Positions 16,055-24,430 of a stretch of 64,000 bases of DNA are shown in pieces. The position numbers and the translations under genes were made by a program. Under the pieces are notes generated by a model. The model worked only from the letters and a program-made list of their open reading frames with translations, searched no databases and was not told where the DNA came from. Positions within the stretch are counted from its first letter, which is position 1. Each line of letters begins with the position of its first letter. Origin of the DNA: Paraflavitalea sp. CAU 1676 (lineage in GTDB: Bacteria; Bacteroidota; Bacteroidia; Chitinophagales; Chitinophagaceae); assembly GCF_029223285.1 (NCBI RefSeq), contig NZ_JARHUJ010000005.1, positions 372,001 to 436,000 of the forward strand, in the 5' to 3' direction.

Positions 16055-19042
16055 ATGCGAAGGCTCTATTCCCTATTCCTGTATTTGGCGTGTTTTTTCG
16101 GGGCAGATGCCCAGTCGTCGCGGCTTTCCTTCCGGAAGCTGACGGTAGCCGACGGCCTCAGCAATGGCCATATTGAAGCCATCGGCCAGGATGCCCGTGG
16201 TTTCCTTTGGTTCTCGTCGCTCTCGGGCCTCAACCGTTTCGATGGCTACGAAGTAAAGACCTATGCACATGTTGCCGGAGATAGCACGACCATCCCGCCT
16301 TCGGTGGTGCGCAGCATGGTGGTCGACAGTGCCGGCAGGTTCCTGGCAGGCCATGAGAGCGGCCTGCTGGAGTACGATGCTTCAGCCGATCGCTTCCGCC
16401 GTATTAAGGCGCTGGAAGGTTATTGGGTGGCCGATATGGCCGTGATCGATAAAGACCTGGTACTGCTCGCCACGCACAGCGGTCTGGTAGCCTATAACCC
16501 GAATAAGAAGCAGGCCAGTTTCTATAATAAGGGTCGCGATACCTTGTTGGGCATGCGGCTGAATTCCTTATTGCGCCAGGGTAATGTATTGTATATCGGC
16601 AGCCGCGCGGGGCTGCTTCGGTTTGATTGGAAAACAGAAAAGCTGGAACGGGTGCTCACAGGACCGCTGGCGGAGATGCGGGTTGCCAAAGTGCAGGCCG
16701 GCGCAGGCGGCCAGATCTGGGTGGCAGGTATAGGCGCGGCGCGTCTCGTGCGGCTTTCGGCAGACCTCAGTCAATTTACCGTGTTCGATGCGCAAGTGCC
16801 TTCGGGCGATCAAACCATTTTCAATTTCGCCGATCTGAAAGCCGATAGCAAGGGGCGTATATGGCTGGCTACTCAATTGGACGGTCTGCTACTCTATAAT
16901 GACGCAACCGGCGGTTTTGAACGCTTCAATCACGATCCACAGAAAATATGGTCGCCTTCCACCTACCTGCACCATTTCATCTTCTGCGACCGGGAAGGTA
17001 TGCTGTGGATCGGTGGCAATAATGGGGTGAACTATGTAAACCCCGACAAGAACCTGTTTCATATCATTCCTGCTTTCGATAAAGACCCTGATAAACTCAA
17101 CCGACGTATTGCGCGTGTAGCGACAGAGGACCGCCAGGGCAATCTATGGCTGGGTACACTCGATGGGGTAGTGCGGTTCGACCCGCGGCAAGGAAAATAT
17201 ACGGAATGGAATAACCGGGAAGGGAAAGCGCCGGCGATCTACTACAATTCAATCCGGGGTGTGTTGTGCGATGAAGATAATAATGTCTGGATCGCTACCG
17301 GTGCGGGGATCAACCGGTATAACCAATCGACGGGTAAGATGGAGTTTTTTGAGGAGGCAGACAGTATCCCCGCCGTCTTTTACTTTTCACTCGACCGTGA
17401 CCGTGAAGGCCGGTTTTGGTTTGGCACGCGCGACAGGGATGGCTTCTATTATTACGACTTCCGCGAAAAGAAGTTTCACAGCATAGCGTCCTTTCCCGGT
17501 CTGAACCGCTTTGCCGGTTATGGCGGGCGTAAGTTGATGCAGGATAGCCGGGGCCGCTATTGGCTGGGTTTTAACAGTGAAGGCCTTGGTATGTACGACC
17601 CCCGTTCGGGCAATTCGTACCATTGGATGGCCTCCACGGGTAAAGAGCCCGGTATCAGCGGCAACATCATTGTCGATATTAAAGAAGACCGGGATGGCGT
17701 GGTTTGGATCAGCACCTTCCATGGATTGTCGGCCATCGAACCAACCAATTTGACTATCCGGAATTTCAATCACTCCAACGGCCTAGTAAATAACAGTATT
17801 TCGGCGCTGGAAGTAGATGCCCTGAACCGGCTGTGGATCGGCACGGGCAGTGGGCTGATGATGTTGGACAGCAGCCGGCGTTATTTTACTTCCTTCGGAC
17901 TGCAGCATGGGTTACCTTCTATCGAAATGCCGGAGCATTCCGGCACCACACTGCGTAATGGGGAGATCATTATGCCCACGCAGAACGGCTATGTCCGCTT
18001 CAATCCTCTCGATTTCGTCAGCGAGCAGAAGTCCCTGAATGCCTTCATTACTTCGTTTGGCATGCCCGATCAACCAGCACTTCCTTTTAGTGATGTGGGT
18101 TTCTCCTTGGGGCAGGATCAAAATATGTTCCGGGTGGGTTTTACGGCCATCAATTTCGAGAATGCAGATGGCACCTGGTATGCCTATAAACTGGATGGGC
18201 TCGACGAGGAGTGGACCTATACGCGCAATCGTTTTGCCGAGTTCAGCCGGGTGCCGGGTGGTGATTATGTGTTCCGCGTAAAGGCTTCGAGCGACCGCGA
18301 CCATTGGACAGGCGGGGAGCAACTGCTGCCCATCCATGTCGATACGGTATTTTACAAAACGGGGTGGTTCCTGTTGCTGATGTTGCTGTCGTCATCGGCC
18401 CTGGTGTATGGTGTATACCGGTACCGGATGCATCAGCAAAAAGAGGTGCTGGAATTAAAAGGAAAAGCCCAGTTACTGGAAAAGGAGAAGGCGCTGGCCA
18501 TGTACGAAAGCCTGAAGCAGCAGTTGAATCCCCATTTTCTGTTCAATTCGCTGACCTCGCTTTCCGGTCTCATCGAAACCGACCAGGCGATGGCAGGCAA
18601 TTTCCTCAAGCAGATGTCGAAGATCTACCGGTATATTCTCAAGAGCCGGGATAGTGAACTGGTGACGCTTCATGAGGAGATCAATTTTGTGCAGGTGTAT
18701 ATCGATTTGCAGCAAACACGGTTCCGGAATGGTCTGGAGGTCAATATCAAGCACGACGAGGACGCACGGTATTTCAAGATCGTACCGGTAACTTTGCAGA
18801 ACATGGTGGAAAACGCCATCAAGCACAATGTCATCGACGCGGAATCGCCGCTGGTGGTGGACATTTTCCGGGAGGGAGACTATCTTGTAATTACGAACAA
18901 TCTCCAAAAGAAAACGGTGATCGAGTCTTCGAACAAACAGGGACTATCTAACCTGCAGTCCTTGTATCGTTACCTGACTAAAAAGAGAATGATCATTGAA
19001 GAATCGACCACGCGTTATACGATTAAAATACCATTGATATGA
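16055..19042 (+). CDS. Two-component sensor: reactive-domain propeller, Y_Y_Y and LytS-type histidine kinase
   Basis: This is a 995-residue membrane sensor. After a signal peptide (MRRLYSLFLYLACFFGADAQ) come propeller repeats of the two-component-regulator type, about residues 25-690, seen as recurring WIGT.GGL / LWLGT.DGV units starting with FRKLTVADGLSNGHIEAIGQD. A Y_Y_Y domain follows (YAYKLDGLDEEWTY, then GDYVFRVKASSD), then one TM helix (WFLLLMLLSSSALVYGVYRY), a short coiled coil and a His_kinase/LytS domain. The phospho-accepting His is His827 in QLNPHFLFNSL, and the ATP-binding N-box VENAIKHN is intact. The signal is probably a periplasmic glycan or other ligand. Its stop overlaps the start of the LytTR regulator by 4 bp, so the two are translationally coupled partners. 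Confidence 0.95.
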   Translation: MRRLYSLFLYLACFFGADAQSSRLSFRKLTVADGLSNGHIEAIGQDARGFLWFSSLSGLNRFDGYEVKTYAHVAGDSTTIPPSVVRSMVVDSAGRFLAGHESGLLEYDASADRFRRIKALEGYWVADMAVIDKDLVLLATHSGLVAYNPNKKQASFYNKGRDTLLGMRLNSLLRQGNVLYIGSRAGLLRFDWKTEKLERVLTGPLAEMRVAKVQAGAGGQIWVAGIGAARLVRLSADLSQFTVFDAQVPSGDQTIFNFADLKADSKGRIWLATQLDGLLLYNDATGGFERFNHDPQKIWSPSTYLHHFIFCDREGMLWIGGNNGVNYVNPDKNLFHIIPAFDKDPDKLNRRIARVATEDRQGNLWLGTLDGVVRFDPRQGKYTEWNNREGKAPAIYYNSIRGVLCDEDNNVWIATGAGINRYNQSTGKMEFFEEADSIPAVFYFSLDRDREGRFWFGTRDRDGFYYYDFREKKFHSIASFPGLNRFAGYGGRKLMQDSRGRYWLGFNSEGLGMYDPRSGNSYHWMASTGKEPGISGNIIVDIKEDRDGVVWISTFHGLSAIEPTNLTIRNFNHSNGLVNNSISALEVDALNRLWIGTGSGLMMLDSSRRYFTSFGLQHGLPSIEMPEHSGTTLRNGEIIMPTQNGYVRFNPLDFVSEQKSLNAFITSFGMPDQPALPFSDVGFSLGQDQNMFRVGFTAINFENADGTWYAYKLDGLDEEWTYTRNRFAEFSRVPGGDYVFRVKASSDRDHWTGGEQLLPIHVDTVFYKTGWFLLLMLLSSSALVYGVYRYRMHQQKEVLELKGKAQLLEKEKALAMYESLKQQLNPHFLFNSLTSLSGLIETDQAMAGNFLKQMSKIYRYILKSRDSELVTLHEEINFVQVYIDLQQTRFRNGLEVNIKHDEDARYFKIVPVTLQNMVENAIKHNVIDAESPLVVDIFREGDYLVITNNLQKKTVIESSNKQGLSNLQSLYRYLTKKRMIIEESTTRYTIKIPLI

Positions 19043-19812
19043 GGGCGTTAATCATAGAAGACGAAGCGATCATCGGGCAGCTGCTAAAGAGTAAGATTGG
19101 CAAGATCGCTAAGGATATCGAGGTTATCGATATGCTGCCCAGCCTGAGGGCGGCGCTCAAATGGTTTGAGTCGAATCCACCACCTGATCTGTTGTTCATG
19201 GATATTCAGTTGAGCGATGGGGTAAGTTTTGACCTGTTTGAACATGTGCAACTCAGTTGTCCCGTGGTATTCACTACGGCCTATGATGAATATGCCATCC
19301 GCGCTTTTAAGGTGAATGGGGTCGATTACCTGCTGAAGCCCATTGAAGATATTGAACTGGAGAAAGCAATCGCCAAATGCAGATCGGTCATTGCAAGGAA
19401 CGCAGGAGTGCCGGCAGATATGGGCGAGCTGATGAAACAACTATTGAACCCGGGTAGTATAGCGGCTGCTTATAAACAACGTTTCCTGGTGAATATGCGC
19501 AACCAATGGAAGCCCGTGTTAACGCAGGATGTAGCGTGCTTTACGAAAGAAGTATTAAACTACCTCTATCTTTTTAACGGCGAAAGGTTTCTGGTGGATT
19601 TCAATACGCTGGACGAGATCGAGGAACTGCTCGACCCCCAGGTCTTTTACCGGGCCAACCGGCAATACATCATCAACATCAATGCGATCGCTGCCGTAAA
19701 GCCGATGGAGAATGCCAAGATGCTGATCAAACTCAAAGAGCCTAACCATAAGTTTGTGATCGACCTCAGCAGGGATAAAACGCCCGTGTTCAAGAAATGG
19801 CTGGCCAGTTAG
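19039..19812 (+). CDS. LytTR-family response regulator
   Basis: This is a 257-residue DNA-binding response regulator and partner of the LytS kinase with which it overlaps by ATGA. The receiver domain spans about residues 1-120 with acidic pair ED at 7-8, phospho-acceptor Asp55 in LLFMDIQLSDG, the T in FTTAYDEYAI and the Lys in YLLKPIE. The LytTR DNA-binding domain spans about residues 150-257, with the typical YRANRQYIININAIAAVKP. Targets are not identified; I find no convincing paired LytTR half-sites immediately upstream of the operon. Confidence 0.95.
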   Translation: MRALIIEDEAIIGQLLKSKIGKIAKDIEVIDMLPSLRAALKWFESNPPPDLLFMDIQLSDGVSFDLFEHVQLSCPVVFTTAYDEYAIRAFKVNGVDYLLKPIEDIELEKAIAKCRSVIARNAGVPADMGELMKQLLNPGSIAAAYKQRFLVNMRNQWKPVLTQDVACFTKEVLNYLYLFNGERFLVDFNTLDEIEELLDPQVFYRANRQYIININAIAAVKPMENAKMLIKLKEPNHKFVIDLSRDKTPVFKKWLAS

Positions 19813-19966
19813 GTCGGCTACCGGTTTACAGTAGGAGTGACCGGGGTAATGGCTGGCCGGGTGAACCGCCTACTGCTGGGGCGACGGGTTATTCTATAAC
19901 CGGCTACCAGTTGGGCGTATGGTTAACCGGTGGCCGGCATGAAAGTGTCGTGGATGCCTCTCAAAA

Positions 19967-19994
19967 AAGAAAGCCCGCTCAATAAGAGAGCGGG
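19967..19994 (-). terminator. Rho-independent terminator
   Basis: A stem CCCGCTC / GAGCGGG (19974-19980 with 19988-19994) is followed on the - strand by a T-rich tail. It lies 18 bp after the stop of the gene at 20013. Confidence 0.85.
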
Positions 19995-20012
19995 AACTTA
20001 CATTCATCCGGA

Positions 20013-21422
20013 TTATTTTGTAGCAGGTGCGATCGCCGAATCGTCGATCGTGGTGCCCGTAAGTTTGATTTGGTAAGGCCACTGTTCTTCGGGATTGGGC
20101 TTGGGCGCTTCGCCGTTGTTGTTGCGGCCTCCGGGGCGACCCATCGATACCGGCCAATGTTCTGTTGGCGCGCCGCTCACGACCAGCCACAGGTATTCCG
20201 TGTCTTTTGGTACTTTGAAGCTGGTGGCAGCTTCGGCATCCTTCTCCATCTTTCCATATACCCGCGTGCCGTCTTTTTGATAGGCCACAAAACCATAACG
20301 CCAGCCCGCTTTATCGGTCTTTACTTTATTGTATCCATCTGCTCCTGCAAGTCCTTTGAAGTTCAATTTGATCTTTCCGCCTTTTGCAGGCACTTTCAGT
20401 TTGATGCCATTGTATCCATAGTTCTGCGGACAACGCAGGGAGTCGATGCGGTACCAGCCGTCGGTGGTTGGTTTCAGCGACGTGGTATGCTGGTTGGCAT
20501 AGGGCCTGGCCACTTTTTCGATGCGTGGCATATCCCAGGTGATGAAACGGCGAACGGCATCGAACATCTCATCGTTGAACTGTTCCTGGTTTAGATTGGT
20601 AATGCGTTTGTAGGTAGTTACGGGATCTTCCCCCTCCTGTGTGGCGCGGCAGAGATTGCCGAAGAATTCTATACCATGCTTGTTGGACCAATACTCCAAT
20701 ACATAGGGAGAGTGGTACATATTGGTAGGGTGCAGAAAGGCATAGTGCGTTTTCTTCATGAAGTCGACCAGGTGATAATTTTCGAAGGTCATCCATTCGG
20801 GATATACCTGCCAAAGCATGTACTGGGCCGACATTTCCATGATAGCCCCGCGTGGGCCGCGGCCATTGTCGGTGGAGGCGAGAAACTGGAAGGAGTGCCC
20901 CAACTCGTGGGCCAATGCGCCGTAAGGCGCTTTGTTCATGCGCTTGGCAGGTGTCCACAAGCCGCCTACTTTGTTTTCGATACCACCGCCGAAGGCGGTG
21001 CCTTCGGTGCCGCCTATTACATACAGCAGCACTTTGTATTTGTCGGAAATGGACTTGCCTTTCTGTACCAGTTTGAGCTGGTTGACATAGAAGTCATAAA
21101 AGCGTTCCAGTTCTTTCAGCGATTCCTGGGGATTGAAGCGTTTGGTAGCGTCGGCATTGATCGTGGGATCGTCTCCAAATTCCTTGTTCCAGAAGATGGC
21201 GATATTGTCGGATTGTACCATCCGTTTATAACTGTATTCGCTTTCGTTGCTGTTATAGTCGTTGTTTTCCGGTATACGGTAAATTTTGGGCGGTATGTAC
21301 AGCGCTTTGGCCGTACTGTCGTGGTATTGGCTGAAGGACGTGTCGTCGATGCTACCGGAGCTTGCTGCTAGTATCAGGGGCAGGGCTGCTGCGCAGGCCA
21401 GGATGGTGTTGGTGCGTGTCAT
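20013..21422 (-). CDS. Secreted HExxH metalloprotein, DUF6055-like
   Basis: This is a 469-residue secreted protein. The ATG at 21422 gives a signal peptide (MTRTNTILACAAALPLILAASSG); the longer reading to 21539 adds 39 residues without signal character. Residues 172-176 are HELGH followed by SFQFL, a zinc-binding HExxH motif, within LAHELGHSFQF; the downstream GAIMEMSAQYMLWQVYPEW could supply a third ligand. The C-terminal 130 residues are beta-rich. The pattern resembles a Bacteroidota family I recall as DUF6055; this needs a profile search. Probably a periplasmic or exported peptidase. It lies 120 bp downstream of, and on the same strand as, the peptidase-like gene of the EACC1 cassette, but the gap makes co-transcription uncertain. 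Confidence 0.75.
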   Translation of the reverse strand: MTRTNTILACAAALPLILAASSGSIDDTSFSQYHDSTAKALYIPPKIYRIPENNDYNSNESEYSYKRMVQSDNIAIFWNKEFGDDPTINADATKRFNPQESLKELERFYDFYVNQLKLVQKGKSISDKYKVLLYVIGGTEGTAFGGGIENKVGGLWTPAKRMNKAPYGALAHELGHSFQFLASTDNGRGPRGAIMEMSAQYMLWQVYPEWMTFENYHLVDFMKKTHYAFLHPTNMYHSPYVLEYWSNKHGIEFFGNLCRATQEGEDPVTTYKRITNLNQEQFNDEMFDAVRRFITWDMPRIEKVARPYANQHTTSLKPTTDGWYRIDSLRCPQNYGYNGIKLKVPAKGGKIKLNFKGLAGADGYNKVKTDKAGWRYGFVAYQKDGTRVYGKMEKDAEAATSFKVPKDTEYLWLVVSGAPTEHWPVSMGRPGGRNNNGEAPKPNPEEQWPYQIKLTGTTIDDSAIAPATK

Positions 21423-21542
21423 GAAGCGGGTGTTTTGTTTGGCAGCTATAAAATTAGCTTCTTTGGCTGTAGACGGTACGCCGCTGACCCTGTTGGGTAA
21501 AATCGACAAAGCAATGGTCAATACGTGTATGGATGACAACTA

Positions 21543-22664
21543 CTATTGTTCTTTATCCAGGTAAGCTTTGAATTGGCGCAGACTTTCTGCCTGGTCTTCT
21601 ATGTCGATCATTTCCTGGAAGACATTGAATTCGTCGACCCATTGGTCGATCAATGCAAATGGAACGTCGTTCATATGGCTGCCGTGCCACCTGCCTTCGG
21701 GAAAGCCCAGCTTCACGGCAATGCGGCTCGACTCGTACCATGCTTTGTTCTGCTGGTCGAATATGTCTTCTTCGGCGATGATGGCATATTTACGGAAATA
21801 TTGCCGCAACAGGTTGGAGAAGAACATGGCCCTGAATACTGGCGGTGGATGGCAGGCCTTTAACTGGCTGTTGATCTCTTTGGCCGTATCGAGGTCAAAC
21901 AGCTGCTGCACCAGCACATAGCAGAACAACTCCGAGAAAAAGAAATCCTTGCGTTCAAATTCGGTAATGGCCGCTGGTTCTTTGAACTCAGGATGGCTGG
22001 TGATATTGTAGCCAAGCGCTGCGAGGTCGGCGTCGATCTCAAAGAACTGGTACACCTGCAATGCTTTTTGCTTTATCGTGGTTTCATCAATGAATGTTTC
22101 GTTGTTGAGCGCGTTGAAATAGGAGGGGTGTTGCCGCGTAATGTGCATCGCCTCGTGGTGCAGGATATAGTCGATGATGGCGTTGTACAACAGGCCTACC
22201 GCTTCCAGCCTTTCTGCTGTAATGTTCTGGTATACTTTGGGCCGTTCGAAGTCGTGGGGATAATGCAGAGAGGGGGTGATGGAGGGGCCGGTCAGGAGTT
22301 CTTTGGTAAATCTTTGTGCTACTTCATAATCCACCTTGTCATCGCCGGGGTAATTGAGAAATGTTTCTTTGTCGGCCAGCGACAGTAACAAGAGGTTCCA
22401 TACAGCCCGTATGGTGCCTATGCTCAGGCAGATGGCATGTTTCTGGTTGCCTTTGACCACGAAGGCAGCTATCTCCTGTTGATCGATGAGCAAGAGGTCG
22501 ATGTCGTCGGCGTTGTCTATGAGCTCATCGTTCAGCAGTCTTTGCACCAGCTTGCTGAAGAGGGTCTTTACATCCTCGATATTATTGGCATCTATTTCGG
22601 GCAGCGCCGATTCTTCTAAGATCCCGCCGCTTTGTTGTATCCGAAAGTGGGTGTTCCAATTCAA
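21543..22664 (-). CDS. Predicted cytoplasmic HExxH metallopeptidase-like protein of the EACC1/caspase-like cassette
   Basis: This is a 373-residue protein with no signal peptide or membrane segment. The key site is LHHEAMHITRQHP, with HExxH at residues 170-174, and 35 residues later FFEIDADLAAL (Glu209), which has the Glu-x-x-Ala-Asp look of the third zinc ligand in gluzincin peptidases such as M48. I cannot place it in a named family. The N-terminal 70 residues are acidic and may be a separate adaptor or regulatory part. It starts 13 bp after the small membrane-protein gene at 22678, so these two are co-expressed and a direct partnership is likely. I infer an effector or processing peptidase in a conflict or cell-death module. 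Metal binding and activity are untested. Confidence 0.7.
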   Translation of the reverse strand: MNWNTHFRIQQSGGILEESALPEIDANNIEDVKTLFSKLVQRLLNDELIDNADDIDLLLIDQQEIAAFVVKGNQKHAICLSIGTIRAVWNLLLLSLADKETFLNYPGDDKVDYEVAQRFTKELLTGPSITPSLHYPHDFERPKVYQNITAERLEAVGLLYNAIIDYILHHEAMHITRQHPSYFNALNNETFIDETTIKQKALQVYQFFEIDADLAALGYNITSHPEFKEPAAITEFERKDFFFSELFCYVLVQQLFDLDTAKEINSQLKACHPPPVFRAMFFSNLLRQYFRKYAIIAEEDIFDQQNKAWYESSRIAVKLGFPEGRWHGSHMNDVPFALIDQWVDEFNVFQEMIDIEDQAESLRQFKAYLDKEQ

Positions 22665-22677
22665 GGTGTGGAATTGT

Positions 22678-23013
22678 TTATGGCGTGGCAGGGTTGCTTT
22701 CCTTTTCTATGGCCGCTTTGATCTCGGCTTCTGTAGAAACTTTGGCGCCATTGATGTATATCTCTATGGCCGGCTTTTCTTTTTTTGATTTGAACCGGTC
22801 GTAGATCCAGGAAGCCACCAGTTGCGAGCCAATGCCGGAGGCAAAGGAGATCACGAGCGAAAGCACGCTGATCGTTTCTGCTACGCCGGGCTGTGTTTCG
22901 ATACTGGCTTCTTCAACCTGGACTTCGCTGGTCGATTTTCCGGCCGTTTGCCGGAGTTGCCGTATGTCTTCGGGGTCCGAAGACATAATTGACACTGTAA
23001 GGGTGTTTTTCAT
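22678..23013 (-). CDS. EACC1-like small single-pass membrane protein
   Basis: This is a 111-residue protein. It has a beta-rich N-terminal part (LTVSIMSSDPEDIRQLRQ, then VQVEEASIETQPGVAETISV), one TM or amphipathic helix at about residues 48-71 (LSLVISFASGIGSQLVASWI), a basic stretch (RFKSKKEK), and a beta hairpin AIEIYINGAKV followed by a helix. The order DPE-LR, P-G-E, hydrophobic helix, then I-I-NG-V matches what I recall of effector-associated constant component 1 (EACC1), a protein found beside caspase-like and trypsin-like effectors in NTP-dependent conflict systems. This match is by eye. It is first gene of the two-gene unit with the HExxH protein and divergent from the caspase-like gene. 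Confidence 0.65.
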   Translation of the reverse strand: MKNTLTVSIMSSDPEDIRQLRQTAGKSTSEVQVEEASIETQPGVAETISVLSLVISFASGIGSQLVASWIYDRFKSKKEKPAIEIYINGAKVSTEAEIKAAIEKESNPATP

Positions 23014-23034
23014 GCGGTTAGTTGATGGTATTTA

Positions 23035-23065
23035 TTGTATTCTAAGATACTAAATATTATTTTTG
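23035..23065 (+). promoter_or_regulatory. Candidate promoter for the caspase-like gene
   Basis: TATTTTTG at 23058-23065 fits TAnnTTTG, and TTG at 23035-23037 lies 20 bp upstream, as expected for the Bacteroidota -33 box. The predicted transcript would begin about 20 bp before the ATG at 23093. Confidence 0.55.
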
Positions 23066-23092
23066 AACGATTTCCTGATCAATCAATACCAC

Positions 23093-23680
23093 ATGAAAAT
23101 CGCCAAGTCCAAACACAAGAACATCTTTTGTATTGAAGGCAACTGGACCAATGACCTGCGCGACCGCCGCAGCATCAAGACCGCCCTGGAGTTCCTGGAG
23201 CACAATTCCTATAGCAAGAAGAATGTTTTGCATACCCATCGCCAATGTTCCTCCAAGCAGGAGTTTGAGAACCTGATCAAAGAATGTACGCTCAAGCGGT
23301 ATAATCAGTATAGCATTCTATACCTTGCTTTTCATGGCAATGCGGGCCGCCTGCATGTGGGCAAGCGGGTGACGATGCGGCTGGAAGAGATTGCGGAGAT
23401 GCTGGAAGGTAAGGCTGCCAACAAGATCATCCATTTCGGCAGTTGCGAAACCTTTTACGTGATGCGGCGCGACCTGAACAAGTTTATGCGTCGCACCGGG
23501 GCGCTCGCGATCTCGGGTTACGAGAAAACGATCGATTTTATGCCCAGCACCTTCCTCGACCTGCTTTACTTCCAGTTTTGCCAGCAATACCAGAAAATGT
23601 ACCTGGTGGAAAGAGACGTGAAACAATATTATGGTAAGCTGGCGCGGGAATTGGGGTTTAAGATGATCTACGAGAAATGA
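23093..23680 (+). CDS. Minimal caspase/CHAT-like protein (His81/Cys118)
   Basis: This is a 195-residue cytoplasmic protein. The ATG at 23093 is used; an upstream TTG at 23063 overlaps the promoter. It shows the minimal caspase-hemoglobinase fold pattern: a hydrophobic strand ending in the catalytic His motif (ILYLAFHGN, His81), then a second strand ending in the catalytic Cys motif (KIIHFGSCET, Cys118), with a helix (TMRLEEIAEMLEG) between. These are the two residues that form the dyad in CHAT and caspase peptidases. It resembles a small family I recall as DUF6642; unverified. It stands divergent from the EACC1-like/HExxH operon with 79 bp between starts, so all three genes can be co-regulated. 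Proteolytic activity and a role in conflict or cell death are inferences. Confidence 0.7.
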   Translation: MKIAKSKHKNIFCIEGNWTNDLRDRRSIKTALEFLEHNSYSKKNVLHTHRQCSSKQEFENLIKECTLKRYNQYSILYLAFHGNAGRLHVGKRVTMRLEEIAEMLEGKAANKIIHFGSCETFYVMRRDLNKFMRRTGALAISGYEKTIDFMPSTFLDLLYFQFCQQYQKMYLVERDVKQYYGKLARELGFKMIYEK

Positions 23681-23706
23681 ATGATGCTGGTAAAAGAACT
23701 TAACCT

Positions 23707-24297
23707 CTATGAGCCGGCACTTTCCAGGGCTTTGTTCAATAGCGTCTTACCGGCCTCTCTATAAGTGAGCGATAAGGCAACCTGTCTTCCGGAGTCACTC
23801 ATTTTAGCCCATGTTTTTTGCAGTATGTCTATCATCTTTTCGGCTGGCTGCTTTTTTATCAGGTCATCGTATTGGAATTCAAGAAACACCAGGCAAAGTG
23901 CATTCTCCATTGTTTGCACTTCGGTATTCGTTTTAAGCTGCTTCTTCAATACAATTTCTTTGACCCGGTCGATCATGTCCATTTCATATCCAAGCTGCTG
24001 CAATATCTCTGCTGCTTTTTGCGCGTGGAATTTCGAAAGGTCGTTTCGCCATCTCAGGTAACCCACCCGCCCTTCTGGATAAGCTTTTCTGGCAATTTCC
24101 CATCGTCCTATGTGCTGGCACCTGGAAGCGAGTAAAAGCGACTCACTGGCTTCCGGGTCAAGCTTTTTAACCCACTCATACAACTTAATGGCATAAAAAT
24201 ATTCAGCTGGATAATTCTGTCCATTCCATATTACCTCCGAAGGGTCCTGTTGGTTATAGGTATCAAAAAGATTAAAAGCCTGTTCCAGTTTTGTCAT
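23707..24297 (-). CDS. DUF4202-family protein
   Basis: This is a 196-residue cytoplasmic protein with the strongly conserved DUF4202 pattern: LYEWVKKLDPEASESLLLAS, then RCQHIGRWEIARKAYPEGRV, then GYLRWRNDLSKFHA. It is helical, and the conserved His/Asp/Glu residues suggest an HD-like metal site, but its reaction is not known to me. It is convergent with the caspase-like gene (26 bp between stops) and has its own upstream -7 box, so it is probably unrelated to the cassette. Confidence 0.88.
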   Translation of the reverse strand: MTKLEQAFNLFDTYNQQDPSEVIWNGQNYPAEYFYAIKLYEWVKKLDPEASESLLLASRCQHIGRWEIARKAYPEGRVGYLRWRNDLSKFHAQKAAEILQQLGYEMDMIDRVKEIVLKKQLKTNTEVQTMENALCLVFLEFQYDDLIKKQPAEKMIDILQKTWAKMSDSGRQVALSLTYREAGKTLLNKALESAGS

Positions 24298-24324
24298 AAT
24301 ACCAGCGATTTATAATGTCGTGCC

Positions 24325-24332
24325 CAAAGTTA
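24325..24332 (-). promoter_or_regulatory. Candidate promoter -7 box (TAACTTTG)
   Basis: On the - strand this is TAACTTTG, an exact TAnnTTTG match, 27 bp before the DUF4202 start. No -33 box at ideal spacing is evident. Confidence 0.4.
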
Positions 24333-24430
24333 TTATATAAAAAGATTCAACCGGTTGCGCAAATTGGGGCCGGATGATGGCTGGCTGCCGAAAAAGAAGG
24401 AATTTGTGGGTGTAGATTCAAACTTCATCC

